This document shows, piece by piece, positions 51,181 to 59,652 of a stretch of 64,000 nt of DNA. A program made the position numbers and the translations under genes. The stretch is taken from assembly GCA_045576235.1 (NCBI GenBank), contig JAZNGA010000054.1:39489-103488 (forward strand), given 5' to 3'. Source of the DNA: SIG437 sp045576235 (GTDB taxonomy: Bacteria; Bacillota; Clostridia; UBA1381; UBA9506). The notes under the pieces were generated by a model. The model saw only the letters and a program-made list of their open reading frames with translations, was not told the origin of the DNA and did not search any database. Positions within the stretch are counted from its first letter, which is position 1. Each line of letters begins with the position of its first letter.

Positions 51181-53340
51181 TTACCTCTCTTTTGCCTCTT
51201 TAATGCTGAGTGAAATTCTGTTTTTTGCGACATCCAGCGCAATTATTTTTACATCCACAACATCACCGACAGAAAGCACCTCCATAGGATGCTTTATGTA
51301 TTTATCTGAAATCTGAGAAATGTGAACCAAGCCGTCCTGGTGCACACCAATATCTAAAAAGGCACCGAAATCAATTACATTTCTGACTGTTCCTTTTAAA
51401 ACCATACCCACGGAAAGATTTTCTATAGAAAGCAATTCCCCTTTAAGAACTGGAGGGGTCAAATCTTCGCGCGGGTCTCTTCCTGGTTTTGATATTGCTT
51501 CTATCGCATCCTTCAGCGTTGGTATTCCAAGTCCTATTTCCTTTGAAATGACTGAAAGGTCGGCTCTTTTCATAGCCTCCTTCATAGCCTCTCCTTTTAA
51601 GGAAATATCATCAAGCGAAAAGCCAATTTTCTGAACAAACTGCTTTGTCTGCTCATATGATTCAGGGTGAACTGATGTGTTGTCAAGTGGATTTTCTCCT
51701 CCGGGAATTCGAAGGAAACCTGCACACTGTTCATATGCCTTATTTCCAAGCTTTGGAACCTTTAAAAGCTGCTTCCTGTTTTTAAAGCTTCCGTTTTCTT
51801 CCCGGTATTTAACAATGTTTTTAGCGACTGTTGAGTTTATTCCCGCAATATATGAAAGAAGAGGTGCCGACGCTGTGTTTAAGTCAACTCCAACACTATT
51901 AACACAATCTTCTACAACCCCGCCTAATGCTTCTGACAGCCTTTTCTGGTTCATATCGTGCTGATACTGCCCCACGCCGATTGACTTAGGCTCAATTTTC
52001 ACAAGCTCAGCAAGCGGGTCCTGGAGACGCCTTGCTATTGAAACCGCACTTCTTTGTGTGACATCAAAATCAGGAAATTCCTCTGCTCCGAGTTTGGATG
52101 CCGAATAGACAGATGCCCCTGATTCATTGACAATTGCATAAACTGTTTTATGAGGCGCCTCCTTCACAACATCGGCAATAAAAATCTCCGATTCTTTTGT
52201 CGCTGTTCCGTTGCCGATAGCAATAATGTCAACTTTATGTTTTTCAATCATTTTAAGAATGATTTCCTTTGCCTTCTCCTTATCATGGTGCTCCATTGTG
52301 CAGAATATGACAGTTGTGTCTAAAACCTTTCCCGTAGCATCTACAACCGCGATTTTGCATCCTGTTCTGTATGCAGGGTCTAAACCCAGAACAACTTTTC
52401 CCCTTATCGGTGGCTGCAGAAGAAGGTTGTGAAGATTTATGCCAAACAGCTTGATTGCGGCATCACTTGCAACATCTGTCAGATATGCCCTGACTTCATT
52501 CTCTATCGAAGGCATAATCAGCCTTTTAATTGAATCCTCCGCTGCTTCTTTTATAAATGCTCGCATTTCACTTTTTTCATTTGTGATAATTCTGCCTTCA
52601 GTAAAACTTAAAATCTTTTCATTATCTGCTTCTATTGACACTTTAAGGAAATCTTCTTTTTCGCCTCTGTTGATTGCTAGCAGTCTGTGATTTGCAATTT
52701 TTGCAACAGGCTCTGAATAATCGTAATATTGACTATAGACGCCGTCCTCTTCTTTTGCTGCTTTTGACACGATTACGCCTGTTTTTATCGTAATTTCCCT
52801 TATATGTTTTCTTATATCGGCATCATCCGAAATCTTTTCTGCAATAATATCTTTTGCTCCATTTAACGCTTCCTCAATGCTTTCTACTCCCTTTTCACCA
52901 TCGACAAACTTTTCTGCTTCTTTAAAAAGCTCCTCAAGCGTCACCTTCTGCTCCATAATCATTTCGGAAAGCGGCTCTAATCCCTTTGCCTTTGCAATTG
53001 TTGCCCTTGTTCTTCTTTTAGGTCTGAAGGGTCTGTAAATGTCTTCAATTTCCGTTAATGTTTTTGCTTCCCTGATGTTTTTTTCAATTTCCTCCGTGAG
53101 CTGTCCCTGCTCCTCTATCAGTCTTATTGTCTCTTTTCTCTTTTCCTCAAGATTTCTGAGATATGTAAGCCTTTCATAAATCTCACGAAGCACCTGATCA
53201 TCAAGAGAGCCCGTCTTTTCTTTTCTATATCTTGCGATAAAGGGAATTGTGTTTCCTTCATCCATCAGCGCAATTGTGTTTTCTGTCTGCGCATCCGTCA
53301 GACTAAATTCTTTTTTTATCATGAGCGATATATTGTCCAT
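51181..53340 (-). CDS. Tex family RNA-binding transcription accessory protein
   Basis: A 719-residue Tex protein. In order: N-terminal helical domain (TIPFIARYRKEKTGSLDDQV), YqgF-like domain (VLGLDPAYRTGCKIAVVDAT), helix-hairpin-helix region (NTASAPLLSYIAGINSTVAK), and a C-terminal S1 RNA-binding domain (GMVLKGTVRNVIDFGAFLDI with GVHQDGLVHISQIS). Members bind nucleic acid and affect transcription or RNA turnover. AGAGGT lies before ATG at 53340. Confidence 0.97.
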   Translation of the reverse strand: MDNISLMIKKEFSLTDAQTENTIALMDEGNTIPFIARYRKEKTGSLDDQVLREIYERLTYLRNLEEKRKETIRLIEEQGQLTEEIEKNIREAKTLTEIEDIYRPFRPKRRTRATIAKAKGLEPLSEMIMEQKVTLEELFKEAEKFVDGEKGVESIEEALNGAKDIIAEKISDDADIRKHIREITIKTGVIVSKAAKEEDGVYSQYYDYSEPVAKIANHRLLAINRGEKEDFLKVSIEADNEKILSFTEGRIITNEKSEMRAFIKEAAEDSIKRLIMPSIENEVRAYLTDVASDAAIKLFGINLHNLLLQPPIRGKVVLGLDPAYRTGCKIAVVDATGKVLDTTVIFCTMEHHDKEKAKEIILKMIEKHKVDIIAIGNGTATKESEIFIADVVKEAPHKTVYAIVNESGASVYSASKLGAEEFPDFDVTQRSAVSIARRLQDPLAELVKIEPKSIGVGQYQHDMNQKRLSEALGGVVEDCVNSVGVDLNTASAPLLSYIAGINSTVAKNIVKYREENGSFKNRKQLLKVPKLGNKAYEQCAGFLRIPGGENPLDNTSVHPESYEQTKQFVQKIGFSLDDISLKGEAMKEAMKRADLSVISKEIGLGIPTLKDAIEAISKPGRDPREDLTPPVLKGELLSIENLSVGMVLKGTVRNVIDFGAFLDIGVHQDGLVHISQISDKYIKHPMEVLSVGDVVDVKIIALDVAKNRISLSIKEAKER

Positions 53341-53367
53341 TTTTTACCTCTTTTTTGTTTATTAAAG

Positions 53368-53398
53368 AGCTGTAGCAAAAACTGTTTGCTACAGCTCC
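53368..53398 (-). terminator. Terminator between the SLH protein gene and tex
   Basis: GAGCTGTAGCAAA (53368-53380) pairs perfectly with TTTGCTACAGCTC (53386-53398) over five bases. It lies just downstream of the minus-strand SLH gene. The T tract after it on that strand is short (TTTAAT). Confidence 0.65.
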
Positions 53399-53402
53399 TT
53401 TC

Positions 53403-54974
53403 TTATCCTTTTAAAATAAGCTGAATGAGCATTCCGTAAATCATTTTTGCTGCTTCTGCCCGCGTTGCAAAGCTGTCGGGATTAAATTTTCTGTTATCAT
53501 CGCCCGAAATGATTCCCAGGCTATAGATGGAAAGCACATGTGCTTTAGCATATTGTGCTATCTCATCATAGTCAGCAAAAACTGACTTTTCTGCAAGCTC
53601 CGATTTAATTCCTCTTGCTTCTAAAACGGTGTTGATTATTTTCGCCATATCCTGCCTTTTAATAGGCATACCTGTTCCAAATTCCGTTTCGCTCACGCCA
53701 TTTATTATTTTATTTTCATATGCGGCATTAACATATCCCGCATACCAGGAATCTTTCTTAACATCCGCAAAGACAGAGTCTCCTTCTGATTTGCTGATTT
53801 CCAAAAGCTCAACAATCAGCTTCACAAATTCCTCACGCGTTATTGTGTCATTTGGCATATAGAGTTTTTCTGCTTTTCCGTTAATAATTTCTCTTGCAGC
53901 AAGCATCTCTATATAAATTTTCGCCCAGCCATCACAATCATTAAATTTCTCGGGCAATTCTCTGATTATATATGTTCCTCCTGCTTCTACCCTGGCAATG
54001 AGCTTTCCTTCATAAAGCGCTGACTTTTTAACAAGAATGAGAGCTTCCCCTTCTTTCTTGTAAAGAACAGGTCTTGTCATATCTGTTTCATAGCTTACAA
54101 GCTTTGTTTTTCCATCTTCATTCGAAATTTCGATCTCTTTGTCAGGACGAAGCTGTCCTGCCCCATCTCCGTTTGTTTCTTCCTTCTCCGCCATTATTTT
54201 CACAAAACCAAGCTCTTCTAATCCGCCTGCTATTAAACTTCGTTTTTCGGGAGAAATATTTGAATTTAAAACATCGGCAAGCTTTTCTATAGCCCGTGTT
54301 AAAGAAATTTCTTCACCGGCTGAATTTTCAGACTTTTTTTCAAAACCGTCTTCGCCTGTAACATAATCAGCCCATATGTTTTTTATGTTTTCTTCAAGCT
54401 CTGAATATATTTTGCCTGCGGCAAAAACATTTCCGTCAAAAATAAAAATCGCATCAGATGAATTAATTAAAACTGTGCCTTTAATAAGATTTGCAATTAT
54501 CTCCTCGCTATATGCGCTCTCTTCTAAAAGAGCTTTAGCCGACGGAATTCCTCTGTAAACAATTTCAAGCAAGGTCGCAACTGAAGTTTTTGCTCGCGGC
54601 GAAATTGTTGTCGGTTTTTTATATCTTAGCGTCTCAAGGAATTCTCTTCGTGCAGTCAGGTCAGTTGCTTTCAACGATTTTAAGAAGTTGATAAGAACGC
54701 CTTTTTCTGTTTTTTTCAAAAGTTTACCTATGTATTTGCTCATAAGGCTATCTTCTTTGCCCTGCTGATAATTTTCCACATTTTTCACCAGGTCATCAAT
54801 TCCGCTATCCACCATCAACATAGGCGTCAACAGAACTATATATGATTCTCTTTCCTCTGCACTGATTCCCTCTAATGTCTCAAAAAAGGAATTTATCCCG
54901 TTTGACGATGCCGCAGCTGGTAGGGCTGTTGTCATAATAACCATCATTATAAACAGCGCAATAATTCTTCTCAT
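53403..54974 (-). CDS. S-layer homology (SLH) domain surface protein 1
   Basis: A 523-residue exported protein. Signal peptide (RRIIALFIMMVIMTTALPAA), then a helical N-terminal domain (about 25-275) related to the next SLH protein, a beta-rich segment (KLVSYETDMTRPVLYKKEGE to GGTYIIRELPEKF), and three SLH repeats (about 343-392, 400-450, 463-518): KIYIEMLAAREIINGK, SVFADVKKDSWYAGYV with NKIINGVSETEFG, and FNPDSFATRAEAAKMIYGML. The third repeat keeps the TRAEAA motif that binds secondary wall polymer. ATG at 54974 has AAGGAGG upstream. The beta segment is absent from its paralogue. Confidence 0.9.
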   Translation of the reverse strand: MRRIIALFIMMVIMTTALPAAASSNGINSFFETLEGISAEERESYIVLLTPMLMVDSGIDDLVKNVENYQQGKEDSLMSKYIGKLLKKTEKGVLINFLKSLKATDLTARREFLETLRYKKPTTISPRAKTSVATLLEIVYRGIPSAKALLEESAYSEEIIANLIKGTVLINSSDAIFIFDGNVFAAGKIYSELEENIKNIWADYVTGEDGFEKKSENSAGEEISLTRAIEKLADVLNSNISPEKRSLIAGGLEELGFVKIMAEKEETNGDGAGQLRPDKEIEISNEDGKTKLVSYETDMTRPVLYKKEGEALILVKKSALYEGKLIARVEAGGTYIIRELPEKFNDCDGWAKIYIEMLAAREIINGKAEKLYMPNDTITREEFVKLIVELLEISKSEGDSVFADVKKDSWYAGYVNAAYENKIINGVSETEFGTGMPIKRQDMAKIINTVLEARGIKSELAEKSVFADYDEIAQYAKAHVLSIYSLGIISGDDNRKFNPDSFATRAEAAKMIYGMLIQLILKG

Positions 54975-55035
54975 CTGACATCCTCCTTAAAATTACAGTT
55001 TTTCCATTTTTCCCTTTCTGTGCTTGAAAATGGGT

Positions 55036-55061
55036 AAGCGGACAGGTTTTCCTGTCCGCTT
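55036..55061 (-). terminator. Stem-loop between the two SLH genes
   Basis: A perfect 11-bp stem AAGCGGACAGG (55036-55046) with CCTGTCCGCTT (55051-55061) has a four-base loop. It is strong but lacks a T run on either strand, so it may attenuate or protect transcript ends rather than terminate fully. Confidence 0.5.
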
Positions 55062-55085
55062 TGTTGACCTATTCTTGTTTTCTTA

Positions 55086-56600
55086 TTAGTAAAAAATCTG
55101 CATATAGTTATAAATCATCTTTGCCGCTTCTGCTCGTGTTATATCTCTTCTCGGTTTAAACTCGCTATCAGGATAACCGTTTACTATGCCGTGATATGTT
55201 GCTTTGCCGATGAATGGTGTTGACCAGTCAGGGAACGAAGTTCTGTCTGCATAGTTAAGAACAACCTTATTTCCGCTGTTTTCCATGGATCTGATTATTA
55301 TCGTACAAAGCTCTTCTCTTGAAATAATCCTCTTCGGTCTGTAATATCCGTCATCATAGCCTTCATAGATTCCAAGCTTTGTTGTCAGAGCTACAGATTC
55401 GCGTGCCCATTCAGAAATCTCTGCTAAATCTTGATATCCATAAAGAGGCGCTGTTCCAAGCTTGTTTTCAAGCTTAAGAACTCTCACCATTATAACAGCA
55501 AGCTCTTCTCTTGTGATTCCAATGTCAGGATGATAGAGCCCTGTGTCATATCCTTTTACAACTTCGGCTTTTTCAAGGCTAGCGACATAGTCTTTAGCCC
55601 AGTGATTCATAACATCTTCAAATGTCGTATCTGCTTTTTCAGGAGCAGCTACCTGCAATGCTTCGTCAACCTCAATGAGCTCTTCGTCTTCTGTCGGTGC
55701 TTCTGTTTCTATCCCACCAACAGGGACTCCGGGGAACACCTTATCGGCTCCTACGCTGCCTCCCTTATCGGGCTTTGGAGTTGCTGACGGTTCTTCTTCC
55801 TCATCTTCAGCAAGAGGCGTGTAAATTCCTATTTCACCGAAAACAGCTTTTATATTTGCCTTTTGTTCAGCATTATAATAACTATTTGCCGTTTCAATTA
55901 TTGCTTCAAAAATCTCCTCAACACCATCTACAGCTTCGCCGTTGAATGTGTCAATATAATCAAAAACACCTCTGTCATACTGATCATAAATTTCTTTAAG
56001 AGCAAAGCTCTCTCCGCCTATAACATCATCTGTGAGCATAACGCTTCCCCTGAATTTTTCAAGGAGAGAAACAATAGCATTAGGACCGACATTATGAGAG
56101 GCAAGCTTATCTCTTCCCTCCTGACTGACTAAAAGCTCATAAAACCTATTCAGCTCATCCTGAGATGATATAAAATGCTCTTCTTCCCCACCGTTATCTT
56201 CTGTCCTCTGTCTGATTGCCTGAAACTCTTCAACGCCGTCCTCTCTTCTTTCTTCAGGAAGAGCCTTAATAATATTGAGGAAGAATTTAAGCTCTTCTTT
56301 TTTTGAAGCTAAAGCAGCGCTTCCTAAAGCAGCCTGCAAATCTTCAGGAACTGCGATAATTGTTTCATCAATCACACCTATAAGAGTGTCAATTCCCATA
56401 TTTGTCTTAATGTATGTTGCAAGAATGTAATACGCTTCTATGCGCTCCAGCGCTCCGTCTGCCAATGAGTCGTCAACAAACTCAAAAACTGACTCCACTG
56501 ATTCTATGTCAATGTTTATGTCTTCTGCGCCCACAGGAATCAATGTTAGACACGACATTAACATTACCATTGTAAGAATTGTGCTGATTATTTTTTTCAT
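55086..56600 (-). CDS. S-layer homology (SLH) domain surface protein 2
   Basis: A 504-residue exported protein. Signal peptide (KKIISTILTMVMLMSCLTLI ending near GAE), a helical acidic N-terminal domain (about 25-255), a Pro/Glu/Thr-rich linker (EEEEPSATPKPDKG and beyond), and three SLH repeats (about 328-380, 387-440, 455-504) with HWAKDYVASLEKAEVVKGYD, DDGYYRPKRIISREEL and FKPRRDITRAEAAKMIYNYM. It aligns in layout with SLH protein 1 (shared segments ending in a K-x-IY motif and EKA/EIGI before the linker), so the two are paralogues. It should sit on the cell surface bound to wall polymer. Confidence 0.92.
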   Translation of the reverse strand: MKKIISTILTMVMLMSCLTLIPVGAEDINIDIESVESVFEFVDDSLADGALERIEAYYILATYIKTNMGIDTLIGVIDETIIAVPEDLQAALGSAALASKKEELKFFLNIIKALPEERREDGVEEFQAIRQRTEDNGGEEEHFISSQDELNRFYELLVSQEGRDKLASHNVGPNAIVSLLEKFRGSVMLTDDVIGGESFALKEIYDQYDRGVFDYIDTFNGEAVDGVEEIFEAIIETANSYYNAEQKANIKAVFGEIGIYTPLAEDEEEEPSATPKPDKGGSVGADKVFPGVPVGGIETEAPTEDEELIEVDEALQVAAPEKADTTFEDVMNHWAKDYVASLEKAEVVKGYDTGLYHPDIGITREELAVIMVRVLKLENKLGTAPLYGYQDLAEISEWARESVALTTKLGIYEGYDDGYYRPKRIISREELCTIIIRSMENSGNKVVLNYADRTSFPDWSTPFIGKATYHGIVNGYPDSEFKPRRDITRAEAAKMIYNYMQIFY

Positions 56601-56663
56601 TTCTTCACTTCCTTTTTAATTTATATTAATGGTTTCTTCCATCTTTTCTTCTGTTCCTTTGAT

Positions 56664-57464
56664 TCATTCAGAATCTTTTGGATTTCTTCTTTCTTCTGTT
56701 CTTATGTGTCCGCGTCCATAACCATAACCATAACCATAGCCGTAACCATAGCCATAAAGCTTTTTATAATAATTCTTTTTATAAAAAGTCTCTTTCTTCG
56801 AGTCGTTTAATATAAATCCGAGAATTCTGGCTTCTGCAAACTGAAAGTTTGAAACAGTTCTTTCTATTGAGTCATGTCTTGTCACATTTTGCCTTACGAC
56901 TATCGCCACTCCATCTGCAACTCTTGATAATGTCAACGCATCAGTGACAACCGTTGCAGGAGGCGTGTCTATTATTACATAGTCGTAATATTCTTTTAGC
57001 TCTTCTATAAGCTTTTCATTTTGTTCAGAAGACAAAAGCTCTATAGGATTTGGCGGAATTGTTCCGGATGTTATAAAATCAAGATTATATCTTGACAGGT
57101 GCTTAATAACATCCTTTGCCTTGTTATATCCACTTAAAACTCCCGATAGACCCTCTTTGTTTTCCACATCCATATAGGTATGAACCCTTGGTTTTCGCAT
57201 ATCAGCATCAAGAAGAATTACCTTTGAACCACCAAGAGCAAGCGTTATTGCCACATTAACAGCAGTTGTTGTTTTTCCTTCCTCGGGAGAGGGGCTTGTA
57301 ATTAATATAACCTTGCATTTACCATCATTGGGGAGAGAAAACATAATGTTTGTTCTCACGGAATTATATGCTTCTTTAATGATAAATGATGAGTCTTCTG
57401 TAATTATTGCCTTTTTCCCTGATGTCATCTGTCTTTTTGTGGAGCGTTTTTTACCTGTTTTCAT
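56664..57464 (-). CDS. CpsD/CapB-type bacterial tyrosine kinase
   Basis: A 266-residue BY-kinase cytoplasmic domain. Walker A SPSPEEGKTTTAVNVA (about 60-75), Walker A' VILLDADMRKPRVHTY, Walker B YDYVIIDTPPATVV and an upstream E-x2-R-x2-R-like EAYNSVRTNIMF. The C-terminus has a tyrosine cluster KKNYYKKLY followed by seven alternating Gly-Tyr units, the expected autophosphorylation tail. The ATG at 57464 is chosen because GGAGG is eight bases upstream; an ATG two codons earlier is too close. It overlaps the Wzz gene end by 14 bases. No polymerase or glycosyltransferase cluster is adjacent. Confidence 0.93.
   Translation of the reverse strand: MKTGKKRSTKRQMTSGKKAIITEDSSFIIKEAYNSVRTNIMFSLPNDGKCKVILITSPSPEEGKTTTAVNVAITLALGGSKVILLDADMRKPRVHTYMDVENKEGLSGVLSGYNKAKDVIKHLSRYNLDFITSGTIPPNPIELLSSEQNEKLIEELKEYYDYVIIDTPPATVVTDALTLSRVADGVAIVVRQNVTRHDSIERTVSNFQFAEARILGFILNDSKKETFYKKNYYKKLYGYGYGYGYGYGYGRGHIRTEERRNPKDSE
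56716..56757 (-). repeat. Hexanucleotide tandem repeat encoding Gly-Tyr units
   Basis: About seven 6-base units (CCATAA or CCATAG/CCGTAA as read on the plus strand) encode the alternating Gly-Tyr tail of the BY-kinase. Unit-length changes would add or remove GY pairs in frame. Confidence 0.85.
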
Positions 57465-58173
57465 TTTCATTTCCTCCGTCTCCATAACCCGTAGTCCTTC
57501 TGCTATCTTCCATGTTTGGTATAGCTCCGAGCGAAGGAAGATTATAAACAAATTTAAGCTCCTCTTCGTCTTTCACCTTCGTGTCAAACATCGTGCTGAT
57601 AATTCCGCAAACAACAGACAAAATTATACCTGCCAAAATTCCTACAAATGTGTTGTAGGAAACATTGGGATAGCTTTCGCTTGTTGCATCGCTGGCATTA
57701 TCTAAAATTTTAACATAATAAACTTCGCTGACCGAATCTATTTCTCCCTGAGCATTATCAAGCACACATTGAACAAGCTCTTTAGAAAATTTTTTGTTTG
57801 AGGTGGTCGCCATAACGGATAAAACCTCTGTGTCGTTTACGCTTTCTAAAGATAAACATTCTTTAATTTCATTTGCAGGATACTTATTGTCAAGCTCTAC
57901 AGCTATTTTTTCACAAAACTTTGTGCTTGTCAGAAGAATTCTGTATGTTTCAACGAGTCTTGCTGATGTGTCAAGGTCAGATTTGCTGATGACTCCCTGT
58001 TCACTCTTTTTGTTTGTGACAATCATTGTTCCGCTTGAAGTATAACGATATTCCAGGATGGATGAAGAATATATAAATGTAACAAGGCCAAACAAAACAG
58101 CAGAAACGATTATCATATACCATTTTCTTAAAAACAGTTCTATTAATTTATCCATTGTAAGCTCTCTTGTCAA
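57451..58173 (-). CDS. Wzz/CapA-type chain-length regulator, BY-kinase activator
   Basis: A 240-residue membrane protein with two transmembrane helices (about 20-40 and 178-200) enclosing an extracellular helical/beta domain (SGTMIVTNKKSE, ARLVETYRILLTST, LSVMATTSNKKFSKELVQCV) and a short cytoplasmic tail. This is the transmembrane modulator that partners CpsD-type kinases in Gram-positives. The start is uncertain: TTG at 58173 with GGAGGGG six bases upstream is preferred over ATG 58188, whose codons contain that ribosome site, and over ATG 58155. Gene order Wzz then kinase is canonical. Confidence 0.9.
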   Translation of the reverse strand: MTRELTMDKLIELFLRKWYMIIVSAVLFGLVTFIYSSSILEYRYTSSGTMIVTNKKSEQGVISKSDLDTSARLVETYRILLTSTKFCEKIAVELDNKYPANEIKECLSLESVNDTEVLSVMATTSNKKFSKELVQCVLDNAQGEIDSVSEVYYVKILDNASDATSESYPNVSYNTFVGILAGIILSVVCGIISTMFDTKVKDEEELKFVYNLPSLGAIPNMEDSRRTTGYGDGGNENENR

Positions 58174-58248
58174 TGCTTTCCCCTCCATATGCTCAAAAAA
58201 GTGTATATCACACTATGTAAAGTCTCTTTAAAATCACTATTATTTTAC

Positions 58249-58257
58249 ATTATATCA
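58249..58257 (-). promoter_or_regulatory. Extended -10 promoter of the wzz/BY-kinase genes
   Basis: Minus strand TGATATAAT (TG-A-TATAAT) about 75 bases upstream of the start. The preceding bases (GTGTGA) match the parA promoter. The rest of 58174-58344 shows only the next terminator. Confidence 0.5.
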
Positions 58258-58306
58258 CACAAGTAAATAAAAATAAAGTCCTTTTAATAAAAAATTTAAA
58301 TTTTTA

Positions 58307-58338
58307 CTAAAAAAGAGTGTTTAGTTTTAAACACTCTT
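58307..58338 (-). terminator. Intrinsic terminator after mtaB
   Basis: AAGAGTGTTTA (58313-58323) pairs with TAAACACTCTT (58328-58338). On the minus strand a run of six T follows. Confidence 0.88.
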
Positions 58339-58344
58339 CTTAAA

Positions 58345-59652
58345 TCAAACAATTTTTCCGAAAACAATGTCTCCTTCAACTTTTTCTATTTTAACCTTTA
58401 AAATTTTCCCTTCGCATAAAGGCTCAGCTTCAGCAACAACGGTAATATAGTTTTCTGTTTTTCCTTCATAAAGGCTCTTGTTTTTACCATATGCTCTTTC
58501 AAACAAAACCACTGCTTCTCTTCCGACAAAGTTTTCGTTAAATTCTTTTCGCAACCTATCAATCAATGAAATAAGTTTTTTGCTTCGCTCTTCCTTAACA
58601 TCCGGGCTCACCTGATTCGGCATTTTCTCTGCCTTTGTCCCTTTTCTTACGGAATATTTAAAAATGTGAGCATCTGCAAATTTAACTTTTTTTACAAATT
58701 CATATGTCTTTTCAAATTCTTCCTCTGTTTCTCCCGCAAAGCCTGTCATAATATCTGTTGTTATTGCACTGTCGGGCATTTCTTTTCTGATTTTTTCAAC
58801 AGCCTCAAGGTATTCCGCTGTCGTATATCTTCTGTTCATTCTTTTTAATGTTTCATCACATCCGCTCTGCAGAGATATGTGAAAGTGATGACACACCTTT
58901 TTGTTTGAGGCTATTTTTCTTATAAATTCTTCTGTAAATATAGTAGGTTCAAGTGAGCCAAGCCTTATTCTTTTCAAACCTTCAACTTCCGATAATCCTT
59001 CTATTAAGTCAAGCAGAGTTAAATTTTTAGTTTCCAGTCCGTAAGACGCAAGATGAATTCCGACTAAAACAAGCTCGGAAAAGCCTGCATCTACAAGCCT
59101 CCTCGCTTCTTTTACAGAATTTTCGAGCTTCCTGGACCTGATATTTCCCCTCGCATATGGAATAATACAGTAGGAACAATATCTGTTACAACCATCCTGA
59201 ACCTTTAAAAAAGCTCGTGTTTTACTGTCAAAATTCTTTATGCTAAGCTCCTCAAAGTCCTTTTGCTCATATACATCACTTACAAAAGTTTTTTTCTGTC
59301 TGTTAATTATAAAATCATTTACAATATCATAGATTCTGTTTCTCCCTGTTGTTCCCAAAACAATGTCAACTTCAGGAATTTTCATAATCTCCTTCTCTGC
59401 TGTCTGGGCATAACATCCCATAACTACTAAAACAGCATCAGGATTAACTGCTTTTGCCCTTCTTATAATCTGACGCGATTTTCTGTCTCCAAGTCCCGTT
59501 ACAGTACATGTATTTACAATATAGACATCAGCATAGTCAGAAAAGTCAACGCAGGAAAAGCCGTTTTGCAAAAAACTTTCCAAAACGGCCTCTGTTTCAT
59601 ATTGATTAACTTTGCATCCCAGTGTGTATAGAGCTATTGTTTTTTTTATCAT
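58345..59652 (-). CDS. mtaB: tRNA t6A37 methylthiotransferase MtaB
   Basis: A radical SAM enzyme that makes ms2t6A at tRNA position 37. It is 435 residues: UPF0004 domain (LYTLGCKVNQYETEAV, VNTCTVTGLGDRKSRQ, VMGCYAQTA supplying three cysteines), radical SAM core with CNRYCSYCIIPYARGNIRSR, and a C-terminal TRAM domain. GCKVNQYET and the TCTVT motif separate MtaB from MiaB and RimO. Start overlaps the serS end by four bases (ATGA). Confidence 0.96.
   Translation of the reverse strand: MIKKTIALYTLGCKVNQYETEAVLESFLQNGFSCVDFSDYADVYIVNTCTVTGLGDRKSRQIIRRAKAVNPDAVLVVMGCYAQTAEKEIMKIPEVDIVLGTTGRNRIYDIVNDFIINRQKKTFVSDVYEQKDFEELSIKNFDSKTRAFLKVQDGCNRYCSYCIIPYARGNIRSRKLENSVKEARRLVDAGFSELVLVGIHLASYGLETKNLTLLDLIEGLSEVEGLKRIRLGSLEPTIFTEEFIRKIASNKKVCHHFHISLQSGCDETLKRMNRRYTTAEYLEAVEKIRKEMPDSAITTDIMTGFAGETEEEFEKTYEFVKKVKFADAHIFKYSVRKGTKAEKMPNQVSPDVKEERSKKLISLIDRLRKEFNENFVGREAVVLFERAYGKNKSLYEGKTENYITVVAEAEPLCEGKILKVKIEKVEGDIVFGKIV

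Noticed and set aside
56700..56760. Hexamer repeats considered as a CRISPR-like array
   Set aside because: The units are six bases with no spacers and are in frame within the kinase gene.
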